From: Paraspadella gotoi
Taxonomy: Eukaryota; Chaetognatha
NCBI GenBank assembly: GCA_051294375.1
Contig: CM119267.1
Span: forward strand, 1,974,793 to 2,038,792
DNA: 64,000 nucleotides
Reading direction: 5' to 3'
Shown: one piece after another, positions 23,191 through 35,742 of the stretch
Layout: each line of letters starts with the position of its first letter
How positions within the stretch are numbered: the stretch's first letter is position 1
Notes under the pieces: model-generated
The model's database searches: none
Told to the model about the DNA's origin: nothing
Seen by the model: only the letters and a program-made list of their open reading frames with translations
Position numbers and translations under genes: made by a program

Positions 23191-23850
23191 CAGGTGGGAC
23201 GCGGAGAAGGAAACATTGCATTGCAAGGAGGCAATGGATTCCTGTTGGCAATGGATTGTAAGGAAGCAATGGATTGCAATTGATTGCAAGGAGGCAATGG
23301 ATTCCTATTGGCAATGGATTGCAAGGAGGCATTACATTGCAATGGATTGCAAGGAGGCAATGGATTCCTGTTGACAATGGATTACAAGGAGGCAATGCAT
23401 TGCAATGGATAGCAAGGAGGCAATGGATTCCTGTTGGCAGTGGATTGCAAGGATGCAATGTATTGCAAAGAGGCAATGGATTCCTGTTGGCAATGGATTG
23501 CAAGAATGCAATGGATTGCAAGGAGACAATGGATTCTTATTGGCAATGGATTGCAAGAAAGCAATGGATTGCAATGGATTGCAAGGAGGCAATGGCTTTG
23601 TGTTGGCAATGGATTGCAATGAATTACAAAAAGGCAATAGATTTCAATCCGTCAATAAATTGCAAGAAAATAATTTATTGCAGAAATACAATAGATTTCA
23701 AGACGCAATTGATGGCAATGGGTTCCTGTTTGCAATACTGCAATAGATTGCAAGGAGGTTATGGATTACAAGAAGGCAATGGATTGCAATGGATTGCAAT
23801 GGATTGCAATGGATTGCAATGGATTGCAAGGAGGCAATGGATTGCAGAAA
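23190..23850. repeat. 35-bp minisatellite (ATGGATTGCAAGGAGGCAAT core)
   Basis: Tandem units of about 35 bp, some truncated to the 9-10 bp ATTGCAATGG core, run for about 650 bases. The unit lacks stop codons in several frames on both strands, which creates apparent proteins of up to 219 residues. None has a splice or family signature. Confidence 0.88.
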
Positions 23851-24752
23851 GGAAATTAAGAAAATTTAATTTCATCAAACTGAATTCGATTGAATTGAAT
23901 AAATTCGCCCCGAATTCATTTAAATTCATTTGAATTCATTTGAATTCATTTGAATTCATTAAGACCGTCAGTGAATCGGTTGAGATGAAGTACATTTAAT
24001 TTATGTCGAAAATGAAGCAAAAAGTAAAAGCAACGAAATTCTAAGAAATGCTGTCGCTAGTGTTTGTACATATATCCGTCCAAGCTTTTTTTTTTCTTTG
24101 CTCATTACTTAAAACCCAAGTGACTATATACGACGGTTCATCAGTTTTTAGTACAAACTGATTGATTGATGCTCTCTCTGCCATCGAATCGCTCATTCGA
24201 CTAAAGAAAAATGCAGCAGAATCACCTCTCGTTTGACAAACTTGCTCACCACAACTTGTTGTAAAAGAAGCAAAGGAAATTCTCTGTTGATTGCTTCAAC
24301 TTTAAAACGCCAAAGTTCTTAAAATTAATTATGATAATCGTTAACTAAATTAGTCTACTTGGGCTCAATTTCGACTCTTAACTTCCCGATTCGCTCGAAT
24401 TTGAAGATTTGCGATTTTGTTATCAAAACCTCGACTTCGTCCTTCAACGACATTCGACAACCAAATAAACTCGCTCAGTTTAATCCTATCCATTTTCAAT
24501 TCGATACGAATTCTTTCCCAGACATAAATTGCCCATTATGAGCATAAATGGGCCAAGATTGGGCAAATATTGGGCAAAGATTGGGCACGCGAAGAATCGA
24601 TAACTCCAAATATAGGGTTTTGGAAATTGGAGTTTGGATGAGAATCGAAACGGATTCGTTTTTCAGTACAAAATAATATTATTTAGATATGGATTTTTTT
24701 TTTTGTTAATTTTTATCAATATCATTCTTAGATAATATTTGACTCGATTCGA
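23851..24752. other. AT-rich spacer 5' of the disordered-protein gene
   Basis: A TGAATTCATT array lies at about 23,905-23,960, then unremarkable sequence. A pyrimidine-rich stretch ending in TTCTTAG at about 24,730 could be a splice acceptor, so an unseen 5' exon of the next gene may lie here. Confidence 0.5.
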
Positions 24753-27700
24753 ATGGAAAGTTTATCCAAAGAATTTTATTCGAAATCTACTTTGGCTGAG
24801 GTGAGTTTTATACTAGATCTAATGTCAAAAATTTTAAATACATGGATTTGCTCCGCATTAAATAAAAAACGAAAAGGAAAAGGCTAAATGATAAACGATC
24901 TTTTTTCTTTTCTTTTCAGCGGGAAACTTTTGACGGTTGTCCTATTTTCAACGAAAAAACATTCGAGTTACTTTTGGAAAACTACGACGACGACGACGAT
25001 AATAACGACGACGACAACAAAATGAAACTAAAAAGGAAAAACAGACGAACAAAGGAAAGAAAAGATGGTAAGACAAGTTGTTTTGTTTGTAACGTTTGTT
25101 TATAACAAAATCGTTTTTTAGTTGCGCCGCGAGTACTCAATTTTCGGTCGGTCTGTCGGTCGGTATGTCTGTCCGTCGGTCTGCATGTAATTTGCCTATA
25201 GTTCGTTGCTCATTTGTTTAGACTGAAACATGTTTGAGAAAACAATATCGGATCTGCCCACGATTCCATCGAAACTTCATATCCAGCTCAACCACACACA
25301 AAATTTCTGTAATTGGTGTTTTTTGCTAAGGTGGGACGGACGGACAGACGGACAGACAGACAGACATCTTTTTTTTCTGACATGATATATGTGAATGCCC
25401 GACAAGATTGAGGGGGCGGACCGACGGACCGACAAAGTGAATTATAGAGTCGGGATCTGCTGATAAATCTAAGGGACTGCTAGCGCCGCCTTAAAACTAA
25501 AGAATAAAAGACAGAATTCTGATGCAGTGCTACACGGGCAAAAAAGTTGTTTAGTCATGTCATGTCATGTCATCAAAGAGAAATACACGTGAAAATAAAG
25601 TCACTGCGGCGCAACACATTGGAATTATCGTTCTTGTTTTTAAATTTCCATATTTTATATTATTTTTCTTTTTAGATTTGATGCGATTCATTTTAATGGG
25701 AAAATCTGCGGAAAAACTGGGAAAGAGCGAATCAGAGAATCAAATTAAAACCGGGACACAAAATGAAAATAAAAATGAAGATCGAATCAATGAAACAAAT
25801 AATGAATACATTCATACAAATGTAAAATATTCATACGACAGGAATGTTGAGAATGAAGCCGAGACAGAACGCGGTTATTGGTCAAACAATGAGGCCAATC
25901 AAGTTACGAATGAGGCCCAAGAGATAAAAAATGAGCCCAAGAAGGAAGAAGACTTTCGCTCAACTTTTTCTCTCAACGACAACGGACAAAATAATGACGC
26001 TCATCACTCTGACCCAAATGAGTCTTTTCTTTCACATCGTGATCCAAACTTTCCTGGCCCCACCACCCCTGTCCCAAATCTTACCATCCCCGTCCCACCT
26101 GATCAAAATCTCACCACCCCCGCACCCCCTGTCCCAAATCTAATCACCCCTGTCCCAAATATTACCACCCCTGTCCCAAATCTTACCACTCAAGGCCCAA
26201 ATCTTACCACCCCCGTCCCACCTGATCAAAATCTCACCACCTTCGCACCCCCTGTCCCAAATCTGACCACCCCTGACCTAAATCTCTCCACCCCCTTCCC
26301 AACTCATCTGGCTTCGTTCGAAATCTCTCTCCGACGCCAACTGACGCCTCAAACTCTGTCAAGAGTCCGATTCCGGGTGGAGATGCCGGAACCGTCCGTC
26401 TCCACGACGAGGTAACACTTTCAGTTTCCGTGACGAGGTTTCGCTTTTACCATGTCGATTTTGTTGTCATTTTAAAATTTTCTCACGAATTTATGTTTTA
26501 TTTTTCTCATATTGACAAGTGAGAATTCTTACGTTTCGGAATTTTAGCGTCACACGTAGAATAAATCTTCTGTTATTAATTATTAATACATTATTAATAT
26601 ATTATTAATTATTAATATCTTATTAATATTATTGATTTTGTTAAAGTCCTAAAGAAATTAAAGGATTAATTAAAAGTCATTTAAACAATTTTTTTAGAAC
26701 TTAATCCTAAATTTACCACATAATAATTATGAATCCCGACCTGACCTCACATGACTCCAGCCCCTCGTCCACTCCACAAACCCCTGTCGTCATTAATCAT
26801 CTGCGCCACGACGCCGACGACGCCGTCCGCAGCGCCGGTCGCCGCCTCGTGACGCCGCGAGAGAGAGCAAGTGACGCCGTTCTCGCTTTGCATCTGTCGA
26901 CGACGACGACAACGACGACGACGAGACAAAAATGGCGACGATCGCTGCAAAGAACGTCGAAAGGTTAGTGGTCGGTCTGTCAGTGTATGAGTCGGTCGGT
27001 CAGTGTATGAGTCGGTCTGACAGTGTAATAATCGGTCTTTCAGTGTTTGAGTCGGTCTGTCGTCTCTTCGTAATCCTCTTCATCTGGGGATCAAAAGTAT
27101 TGAGGGGGAAATACTGACGGGGATCGAAAGATCACGTGACCAAACTTGAATTGATTCCGAAAATGGGCATCGAAAATCATAACATTTTCTTCTTTCCTCC
27201 CAGGCCCCTTTTCTCCCTCTCCCCTCTCCCCTTCCTTCCCCTTTCTCTCTTTCCGCCCCTCCCCTTCCTCCTCCCTCCCCTCCTCCTCTTCCTCCAATCA
27301 AATCATAGATCGAACGGGATCGACCTCTGATTGGACGACTCGCCTTTCAACTCGGTCCAATCAGAAACGGTTCGATGGAGAAAGCGTAGGTTTTTCCACG
27401 AATGAGAGACGCGAGAAGAATAACGTCGTCCAATCAAAACGCGAGTTTGAGATTATGACGAAAATCGATGATCAAGTCGATCGTGAAAAAGATTTATCGA
27501 TGAGTTCCTGCCAATTATCAAATTCTCATTTGTCGACTTCCGCAATTCCTACCAGTCAAAATCAATTCACATCACAATTCACATCAACTCATCCGTCGTC
27601 GTTAAAATCTCGTGACAAAAATTCACACATTACTCGTAATCATTCACCGCAACTTCAAAGAAACCGAAAATTCACTGAAATAACCAGAGGTTCATTTAGT

Positions 27701-28898
27701 CCGATCAAATCAGGGCATCGAAACACGGACGTCAATATGGCTTTTGTGCATCGCAATTCGATGCCATCGAAATCAGCATCACTGCCAGAGCCAGATATAC
27801 ATGGCACTCCTGCACAGCAGGCAGAACCTATGGTTTTAAATTCGCCAGTCAACTCCGAAACAACAAATTCAAAAAATCGACCTCTCAACCAGTCAATTTT
27901 GTCTCGACGACTCGATGCAGCAATTGGTGAAACTTGTCGCTCGAAAAGCTTTTCTCCCAGCGACGCAAAGATGGGAATCTCAAAAACTTCATCCCACTTT
28001 TTCAATTTCTCTGCGAATTCTCGAACTCGAGATTCCAAAACTTTCGTTCGAAGACAATCGAGAGTCACTGAGTCTCAAAGGATCGAGAGATCGAAACCCG
28101 ATCAGTCAAAATCTGTTGGAGAAAATCATTTCGGTTCAAACGGACACTCTTCTCGCAATTCATTAGCCGAGGTTAAGTATCATTATATTAATAAATGTTA
28201 ACGTTTCTGTACAGGGTTTTTAAGGATTATTAAAGGCAGAAATACTTTATTTGACTTTAAATTTACTTTAAATTACTTTAATTACTTTTATTTTGAACGT
28301 CTCTGTCTCTGTCTTTCTCTCAGCTGGATGCGAAATCGGAGAAAGCGACTTCCTACTTTTCAAAGCGAATTTCTTCTGCAGATGAGATGGAGAGACCTGA
28401 CCCTGTCAAGAATACCTTACCCAGCGCTGAGAGTAAGGGCGGGAGGGAAGGGAAGAGAAGAGAAGGGAAGGGAAGGGAAGGGAAGTGAAGGAAAAAAAGA
28501 AAAGAAAAGAAAAGAAAAGAAAAGAAAAGAAAAGAAAAGAAAAGAAAAGAATGATGGAATAAAATAAGTATATAAATGAATTAATTGATGAATGATTGGG
28601 ATTAATGAATGAATGACTAACAGAAAAAATAGGGAAAGAGAGAGAGAGGGAGAGAGAAAGAGAGAGAAAGAGAGACAGAGACAGAGAGAAATGAAGATAG
28701 TAATTAATTTTAATGAGAGTGAGAGAGATTAGATGGTAAGACGATTTACAATCGCGGTTAAGCTCGAGTTTCGTCTTTTTGTATTGCAACTCATTTACAT
28801 TTTAAAATTAAAATGTTGCAGCTGAACTGAAATCCTTTTCTTTTTTTTTCTTTATTTAAGTCAAAGAGTTTGTGCCTCTCCGGTGAAACAGAGCGAGA

Positions 28899-28939
<41 letters not shown>

Positions 28940-29175
28940 GGAACTTTCTGACCCAATGATTTTTCTGTTTCTGATTTATCATTTCCTTGTGCCTTCAAAG
29001 CGGCTTACGTTTGTGCAAAAGGTCAGATCCAAACAAATGCTGCTGAATCATCAATTTTTTTCCGCCACACTCCGCAATTCTGAAAGACGCAGTTCGGTCG
29101 GTCAGTCGGTCGGTTGGTGTCGGTCGGTCGGTCTGTCGATCCATTGGTCTGATAATTTTACAATCTTACAACGTA

Positions 29176-29266
<91 letters not shown>

Positions 29267-29464
29267 GTAGAAAGACCTTGCAAGTTTTCAGTCAAGACTC
29301 TCTCATAGTCTAATTTATTAACTAATTAACTATCAATTATTAGATCAACAGAGAATATTTTTGTCGGTTGTGTCCGTATGTCTGTGGGTCTGTCCACATA
29401 TGCATCGTTTAACAATCAATCATATTGACTTGATTTTGGATCGTCAAAGTTTTCGTGACACCTT

Positions 29465-29545
<81 letters not shown>

Positions 29546-30519
29546 GTCCCATCAGAGTTCGAATTCCTTTTTCGAAATTTAACTCTTGATTTCCCATCGG
29601 ATTTTTTTCGATTTATTATTTTTCCAGATTTTTTCTGATTTTTCAACAAAAATTCTGGGAATTTCGTTTTCTCCCTTTCGGTCGAGATCAAAGTTCGCCA
29701 GGCGATCGGAACGAACCTTTCCTCTTCCCTTACCTTAACTTACCAAAGTCTCTCTTGCGCTTTCTTAACTTTCGTCGAATACATATAGTTCATGTCTATG
29801 GATATCTGGCTGTAAAATTCAGAGACCAAACATATTAACAAATGAATAAACAAACAAACCAAAAAGAAATACTTATGTGTTATGCTTATAACAATAAAAC
29901 CAAAAAGTATCATCTTCAACGGGACACTTTTTCTTTGGTCAATAATCATGAGTCGTCGATTTTATGGTCGTTTTCGTCGTCGTCGTCGTCGTCGTCATCC
30001 GTCGAAGGATGATTTCAATAAATCAAAACAAGAAATGTTGTCGTCGTCGTCGTCGTCGTTGTCGTTTTACGGGATTTTTCTCGAGATTATTAACCACTGC
30101 TTCCTTCCCTCTTGGGCTTTTTTCTTTTTCCTTTCTTTTTTTTCTTTTTTTCTTTTTTTTCCCTTTTTTTGATTTTGTGTTATTTCTGTTCTTTATTTTA
30201 TTTTCTGTCTTTTTTCTTTTCTTTCCTTTTGTTCCCTCCTCCCCGCTTCGTACTCACCGCGCCCTCTGACGGAAGAACAGAGTCTCAGTTTCAGCTGAAT
30301 TTCGGCGAGAGCCACGCCCACCTGCCTTGCGCATGCCCCTTGTCCCTGTCGTCCCGCTCACCGTCTACCCTACGGCCCGCCGCTATTCTCGCCAACATAA
30401 TTCTATGCCGCCTGAGTCCCAGGCGCTAAAAACTGGAGGAACGAACCTGGAAACAATGAGTCGGACATAGATCGTGTATGACGCCGAGTGGAAAGGTGGG
30501 AGAGAAGAGAAGAGAAGAG

Positions 30520-30603
<84 letters not shown>

Positions 30604-32170
30604 AGAAGGCAGGAGAAAGAGAAAGGAATTCCATCCCTGTTTGATGAAGTCATGCCTGGCGGCGATTCGACACTCGTCGACCAAATTCTCAGAAATGATG
30701 TCAGTCGCGCTTAGTCGTTAGAGCATCGGGGTGAATACTGCAGAGGCATTGAACCGATACTGCGAATACAGCAGAGGCATGCGCTTTAAAGCATCGACAC
30801 TTATTCGACAGTTATTCGGCTAATACATTAGATTCTATAATATAAAGATTATTCGGTAAATATGGGGATGACGTTTGTGCAAGTATAACAGAATAGTATA
30901 AGTATGAGAATAAAATTCAGCTCCTTATATTATGATGCAAGTGCGGAATACTATATAGTATTCCCCGATCTCATACTTAAGGGAGTGGCCTTTTTTACAA
31001 TTCACACATTCTTTGAAATATTATACCACTTCATTGATAGGGAAGCCAGGTACTCTGGGAGTGAATAAACGAGACTGAGAGAGTCTTGATTGAAAGCTTG
31101 CAGGGATCTGCTATGTCATTATCTTGTGAGAGTGATGGAGGCCTTAAACCACCAAAGGACCAAAGCCTGTCCTGTCTTCGTCCCTACCTTACTTTTCTTT
31201 CACCTCTACCTATCTTTTTTCCCTCTCTCTCTTCTCTCGTTTCCCACTCAGCTTTTATTTCCCAAAAATAAAATTTCGTGTTGTTTTCCTATTCGATTCT
31301 TTTGTTGCGGTAAAAAAAATAAAGAAGATGAGGAAAGATAGGAAAAAGAAAAGAATGAAAAGGAAAAAGGAAAGAAAAAAGAAAAGAGAAAGAAAAAGAA
31401 AAAAGAAAAAAAAAGAAAAAGGAAAGAGAAATATTGACGTGGATATGAAATAGAAAACCTTTTATAAATCTCTTCCTTTTCCTTTTCCATCTCCTTTTTT
31501 AAGGGGAGGGAGTTCGTCAACTTAAGGGGAGGGTGTTTGTTAACTGAGAGACCCGATTCATTTCATGATCCTTTGATGTTTTCTTTCTTCAAAAATCTAT
31601 AAAAAGTCACGTAAAAAAACTGTACTATCCGGTTCTGTCATGTACAGTTAAACTTTAACGATATAAAGAAACACTGATAGAGACTTGTAACTTAATCTTT
31701 TTTTTCCAATTTGTTGAAACAAGCCGCTTTGTTTTTGTTTTCTTTTTTTTTTTTTTTTGCTAAAAAAAAAAGAAGTTTTCTAATTTTCTATTTTTCTTTA
31801 AGTCGACATTTGAACCCTGATACACAAGTTTCATTAGCGTTTTTCTTTTCAGGCAAACCTTTCAAACTTGTTGCCTCAAGTTGACAAAGTTTTGTTTCGT
31901 GTCTCAGTTAAAATCATTTTTTGGCCAAATTATCTTTGCTTGAATCTTTTAAGTTGACATACATTTGTACAATTGTAATTTGTATTCGATAAGCGGAGAA
32001 TTTCAATAAATTATAATTTTTTTATATCAGACACTAATTATTAATTTTAATCTTCTATTAAATTGATATTTAACTTTTTTTTTCTTTCAGCGATCAACGA
32101 GGAGAAACGAGCGATTCTCAACGAAAGGAAGAAAAAAACTCACAAAAGATACGATGAGATTTTATCCTGA
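24753..32170 (+). CDS. Seven-exon gene for a 728-residue, largely disordered protein of unknown function
   Basis: Family not recognised. Exons: 24,753-24,800, 24,920-25,067, 25,676-26,411, 26,761-26,963, 27,309-28,171, 28,324-28,432 and 32,091-32,170. All junctions are GT-AG and all phases join, giving one open frame of 728 codons. In order: a short start (MESLSKEF), an Asp/Asn acidic run then a Lys/Arg-rich stretch, a Glu/Asn-rich segment, a Pro/Thr-rich tandem repeat (PVPNLTTP-type, about residues 220-290), a poly-Thr tract, a long Ser/Asn-rich region with basic SP and RS motifs, and a Lys/Arg/Glu-rich, probably helical C-terminus (EEKRAILNERKKKTHKRYDE). No signal peptide or membrane helix was seen. 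Composition suggests a nuclear or cytoskeletal scaffold, but this is inference. The exon 4 acceptor (26,760) has a weak pyrimidine tract; if it is skipped, the protein would stop just after exon 3. A 5' exon may be missing. Confidence 0.8.
25113..25640 (-). mobile_element. MITE-like element, GTTGCGCCGC family, in an intron
   Basis: Lies between exons 2 and 3 of the disordered-protein gene. One end reads TAGTTGCGCCGCGAGTACTC, the other (reverse) AATGTGTTGCGCCGCAGTGA. The interior has GGTC/GACA-rich tracts and GGCGGCGCTAGCAGTCCC (reverse). The same ends and interior recur at 33.3, 40.7-41.7, 42.9, 48.0 and 62.3 kb. Confidence 0.75.
29166..29265. repeat. (AAT)n microsatellite
   Basis: About 33 uninterrupted AAT triplets. 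Comparable arrays lie at 41,757-41,872 and 60,122-60,229. Confidence 0.95.
29420..29545 (+). repeat. Short interspersed repeat ending in a (CT)n tail, second copy
   Basis: Begins with the same 50 bases as 22,036 (including TCGTCAAAGTTTTCGTGACA) and runs into a CT tract. Confidence 0.75.
30880..31165 (+). repeat. Interspersed repeat, TACTCTGGGAGT family, longest copy
   Basis: Reads from GTATTCCCCGATCTCATACTT through CTTAAGGGAGTGG, GGTACTCTGGGAGTGAATAA, AGAGTCTTGATTGAAAGC and GAGTGATGGAGGCCTTAAAC. It covers both halves found separately in other copies, so it is the best guide to the unit length (at least 285 bases). Confidence 0.75.
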
Positions 32171-32437
32171 CTTATTTTTGTCCTAAATTAAATTATCAAA
32201 ATCTTGAAATTTGTAGCTTACTTCTTTAAAAGATGCATTAGTTAGGAAGTAACTTTAAAAAAATTAGCTTTTCGTTCATGAATAATCTTTTCTCTTTGCT
32301 TCTTTAACGTCAAACGTTGATGTCGAAATGTATTTTCAAATCCACAATGAACCTAAACCGTGATTCCCGGGAATAAACAACTAATTTATAAAGTAAACAA
32401 ACAAGGAGACATACAAACACGCACGCGATAAAGGACC

Positions 32438-32734
32438 ATGAGATTCGCTTTCTGCGACGCATCTTTCTTTATTCGTCTCAAGTTGTCCAAGTTGCAAATA
32501 TCGCTCCCGGGAATTTTTAAGCGGAAAGAGAGAGGAACTCGGTTAAGGAGAGACTTTGAAAACGACGACGACGAGGACGACGATGACGACGACGACGACG
32601 ATGACGACGACGAAGACGATGAAGTCGACGATGAAGTCGACGATGAAGTCGACGATGCCGTGGGCGATTTTGTTTATCTTTCCAACGGATTTCTGACCAA
32701 AAGGAGAAGCGGTAAACGTCAAAAGAAAACATAG
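32438..32734 (+). CDS. Small ORF with a poly-acidic tract, doubtful
   Basis: An ATG-initiated frame of 98 codons: a hydrophobic/basic first half, then a run of Asp with three DDEVDDEV-type 12-base repeats, then a Lys/Arg-rich end. It starts 270 bases after the preceding gene and ends where a (GGC)n tract begins. No family is recognised, and the acidic tract comes from a (GAC)n microsatellite, so it may be chance. No splice or polyadenylation signal supports it. Confidence 0.25.
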   Translation: MRFAFCDASFFIRLKLSKLQISLPGIFKRKERGTRLRRDFENDDDEDDDDDDDDDDDDEDDEVDDEVDDEVDDAVGDFVYLSNGFLTKRRSGKRQKKT

Positions 32735-33095
32735 GCGGCGGCGGAGGCGGCTGCGGAGGCGGAGGTGGTGGCGGCGGCAGCGGTGGCGGCGGCGGAGTGG
32801 ATTGTCGCCGCGTTACAGTCAACACAAGCGGTGTCGTAGAAGCGGCGGCTAGCGGCCTGTACCATAGTGGCGGGGCTGATTAAGAAGTTCTTGAGAAAAA
32901 AAGTTATAGGGTGAGACTTTCAACCGAGGCGTTTGTAGCGGCGGCGGCGGTCAAGGCGGCGGGCTGGCGGCGGCGGCTGCGGCGGGGGGAGGCGGGGATG
33001 GCGGGGGGCGGCGGGGGGCGGCTGCGGCGGCCTGCGGCGGGGGAGGCGGTGGTGGCGTCGGCGGAGGCGGTGGCGGTGGCGGTGTGGCGGCGGCA
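32735..33095. repeat. Two (GGC)n-rich clusters
   Basis: GGC/GGA-rich stretches at about 32,735-32,805 and 32,935-33,095 have local GC content far above the surroundings. Reading frames over them give poly-Pro, poly-Ala or poly-Arg and are not supported as genes. A CpG-rich promoter is conceivable, but no gene was found next to it. Confidence 0.7.
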
Positions 33096-33282
33096 GCGGA
33101 AGAAAAGTTGGCCGCAAATGAAACGACACTAAAATCTACGACTTTTCATCACGAAATTCGGATTCGCTTTCAAAGAAAAATATTGTTTCGTTTAAAATAA
33201 TAAAATATTGCCTATTGCCTTTGGCTTATTGCTTATTGCGTTCTGCCTATTGTCTATCGCTCCATTGGCTTTAAACAAGATC

Positions 33283-33430
33283 GGTCCATCCAATGTGTTG
33301 CGCCGCAACTACTTTCTTAACCCGTGTATTTATGACACGCACTGAATCGGAAATTTTTCTTTTATTCTTTATAGTTTTTAAGATTTCCTGAAGGCGGCGC
33401 TAGCAGTCACTTAGTTAAAAAGTTATTCCA
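33283..33430 (+). mobile_element. MITE-like element, GTTGCGCCGC family, partial
   Basis: Starts AATGTGTTGCGCCGCAACTA, contains CGTGTATTTATGACACGCACTGAA and runs to GAAGGCGGCGCTAGCAGTC. The right terminal repeat is missing. Confidence 0.7.
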
Positions 33431-33794
33431 TCTAAACTGAATTGAGAAATTATGATTCTACTCTGACTGAATCGAGAAATTATGATTCTCCTCTGACAAA
33501 ATGAGCTAATTGGGTTTTGAAAGCGAATTATGATCTCAAACTTGAAATTCATAAGTCATGAAATTCGGCCACGAATGAGAAAAGAAGGAGTTAGGGTAAA
33601 ATACGATCAGATTGAGAAAATCGAAAATCCGGTTCATTAGATTTAATGATTTCGAATTTGGCTGGAAAGAAGCACGGCCGTGCACGGGTCGTAAGCATAA
33701 GCGTGTTAATAGCGTTATATCTGATTTGCTTTAGTAAAAAAGAAAATATTAAACAATAAAACTAAATATGTAAACGTTTGAATTTGAAGCCAAA

Positions 33795-33990
33795 GAATCC
33801 TAGAAGATAGTGTAGTCGGGCAAAGCGTAAGTTCACCCCGCCTTTAAGCATGTCACCTTCAGTGGTCGCCTTGGGGGCGTGGAAAACTCTCAAGCCTGGT
33901 TCCAAGCCCAGGGACCCGTTCCATGGCTGCAAGAGGGGATTAAAGAAGTTACGGAGAGTCATCTTCAGCCCACGTTGCGCCGTATCCACA
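33795..33990 (-). mobile_element. SINE-like repeat (AGTTCACCCCGCC end)
   Basis: Shares GTAGTCGGGCA...AGTTCACCCCGCC and GGGACCCGTTCCATGGCTG with copies at 36.0, 38.7 and 49.3 kb. About 200 bases. No coding capacity. Confidence 0.65.
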
Positions 33991-35740
33991 ATAATATAAA
34001 AAATTTTGGAAATATCCTCGAACTTGTTAGGGAGTTATATGAGACAAAAGAAGGATAGAAGCGAATTATTGGATTATTATTGTCGCGCTAACGACAGATT
34101 ATTGACGAATAAATTGAAAGAAATATATAAATATCTTAATTGCTGCGACTCATAAAACTACAAAGGTATAATTAGTTTAACGATGTTAAAAACAACAAAA
34201 GTAATTTTAGTGTGTATTTTGTTAGGGTATATTGAAATCATAATTTTCCTAGAATCGAAACAACATAAAATAAAAACGAATTTCAATGAGTGATAAAAAA
34301 ACAATTTCAATGATTAATAAATAAAAGCAATTGCATTGGATTAATAAAGTGATCAACCAATATGTCAATGATTAAGATAATAAAACAAATTTCAGTATAT
34401 TTTAAATAATATTACTCTGTTTTGAATGATTTATAGATTGAGGTTTCAGATTATATAATATTTTCACCTATTCTAACTCAATCGATACACAAAATAACGC
34501 GAGAGAAGAAATCAATATTAACAATAGTAAATAAATAAGAATAAATAACAAAAATAAGTAAAATAATTATGATTATATATATATTATTCGGGAGAAGGAA
34601 TATAAAACACATAGTAAAAATAGGAATAAAGTCACATCGTATAGTATAGACTTTGATAAATTGAGATTTTTCTCCAATTGAATCGGCTTAGATTCTTTAT
34701 TCTTTCCTTTATATTCCGAACTTCAATTTATCAAAATCACAGTCATTTTAACTGTTTTTCATTTTTTCATATCTCTATTTCTCATTACACGCACAAAATC
34801 ATGGTCACGTTCCTCGCAATTAAAATAAATTTTATCCCTGTTCTTACTCAGTTCTTTCGTTTCTCTTCTCTTCATGTTGTCCAATCCTTGTTCTCCTTCG
34901 CTCTTCATTCGCATTCTCCCTCATTATTCCATCCTTTTCTCCTGTCCTCTTTCTGTTCGCGCATTCTACCCTTCATTTTCCATCCTGTGTTCCTCCTTCC
35001 TCGTTTCAATTCGCAATTCGTCCCTTCATTTTCCATCCTGTTCTCCTTCCTTCTATATCCCTTGCATTCTCACTTATTCTCCTTCCTGCTTTCGATCTTC
35101 GATCTTCTCATTCTACCCCTTACCTTTCGCATCTTTTCATCGCCCGGTTCTGTCTCCCCTTTAACGCCTCCGTAATTTGCGCCGTACTCCCTTCCCTCAT
35201 TGCGTCCGTTCTCCCACTCGACGTATATCCCAGTTCTCCCCCCCAACCAAAATGTCCCAAATACTCTGATCGCCTGAGAATTGATCACGGGATTTCACTA
35301 TCACAACGCGGAAGATGCGTAAGTTCCGTCTCCGAGATTTTCGATCGATGAGTCACGCGAGAGAAAATTACGATATTAGAAATTGTGAATCGCACAAGGA
35401 TAAGGAGTTGAAAAGAATTGATATGTGAGTTGACTTTATATGTAAAACAGTAAGATATATGCTTATTAAACGAATTGATTTATGATATATTAATATTAAA
35501 TTGATTGCAAATAATTGATCGAAATTGATTTCAACTTGATTCATGATTTCATTTCGTAAATATTAAGTTAATCGAATTGATTGATAGATTTATGAGACTG
35601 ATTGACTAAAATATATTCGATTGAATGATTTGAATGATTGATAGCATTCCACCTGGCCGGTGGTCGCAGGATTGTGCCCACGTAGTATTGGGCCCATTTT
35701 CTGGGCGCAATCCTACGTGGGTAGAATCCTAATGGAGCCC
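33991..35740. other. AT-rich then pyrimidine-rich spacer, no gene seen
   Basis: AT-rich sequence to about 34,680, then a degenerate pyrimidine minisatellite at about 34,860-35,150 whose units contain CCCTTCATTTTCCATCCTG. At 35,649-35,750 the string CACCTGGCCGG occurs twice about 90 bases apart around a palindromic insert. The missing 3' exons of the copine-like gene, which should encode the rest of the vWA domain, were not found here. Confidence 0.5.
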
Positions 35741-35742
35741 AC

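Larger units (their letters stand above)
28433..32090. other. Large last intron packed with simple repeats
   Basis: Contains (AAAAG)n at about 28,495-28,552, (GA)n at 28,890-28,940, (AAT)n at 29,166-29,265, the CT-tailed repeat at 29,420-29,545, (GTC)n at 29,966-30,062, (GA)n at 30,515-30,605, a TACTCTGGGAGT-family copy at 30,880-31,165, and poly-A/T runs near 31,380 and 31,745. No internal exon with matching phase was found. Confidence 0.65.

Noticed and set aside
23190-23850. CRISPR-like array
   Set aside because: Units are contiguous without unique spacers and the genome is eukaryotic.
23102-23933. Several long frames on both strands
   Set aside because: All are readings of the same 35-bp minisatellite; none has splice sites or family motifs.
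33640-33720. tRNA-like fold near GCACGGGTCGTAAGC
   Set aside because: No proper A-box/B-box pair or acceptor stem could be drawn.
34678-35175. 165-codon Phe/Ser/Leu-rich frame
   Set aside because: Pyrimidine-rich degenerate minisatellite; hydrophobicity follows from base composition.
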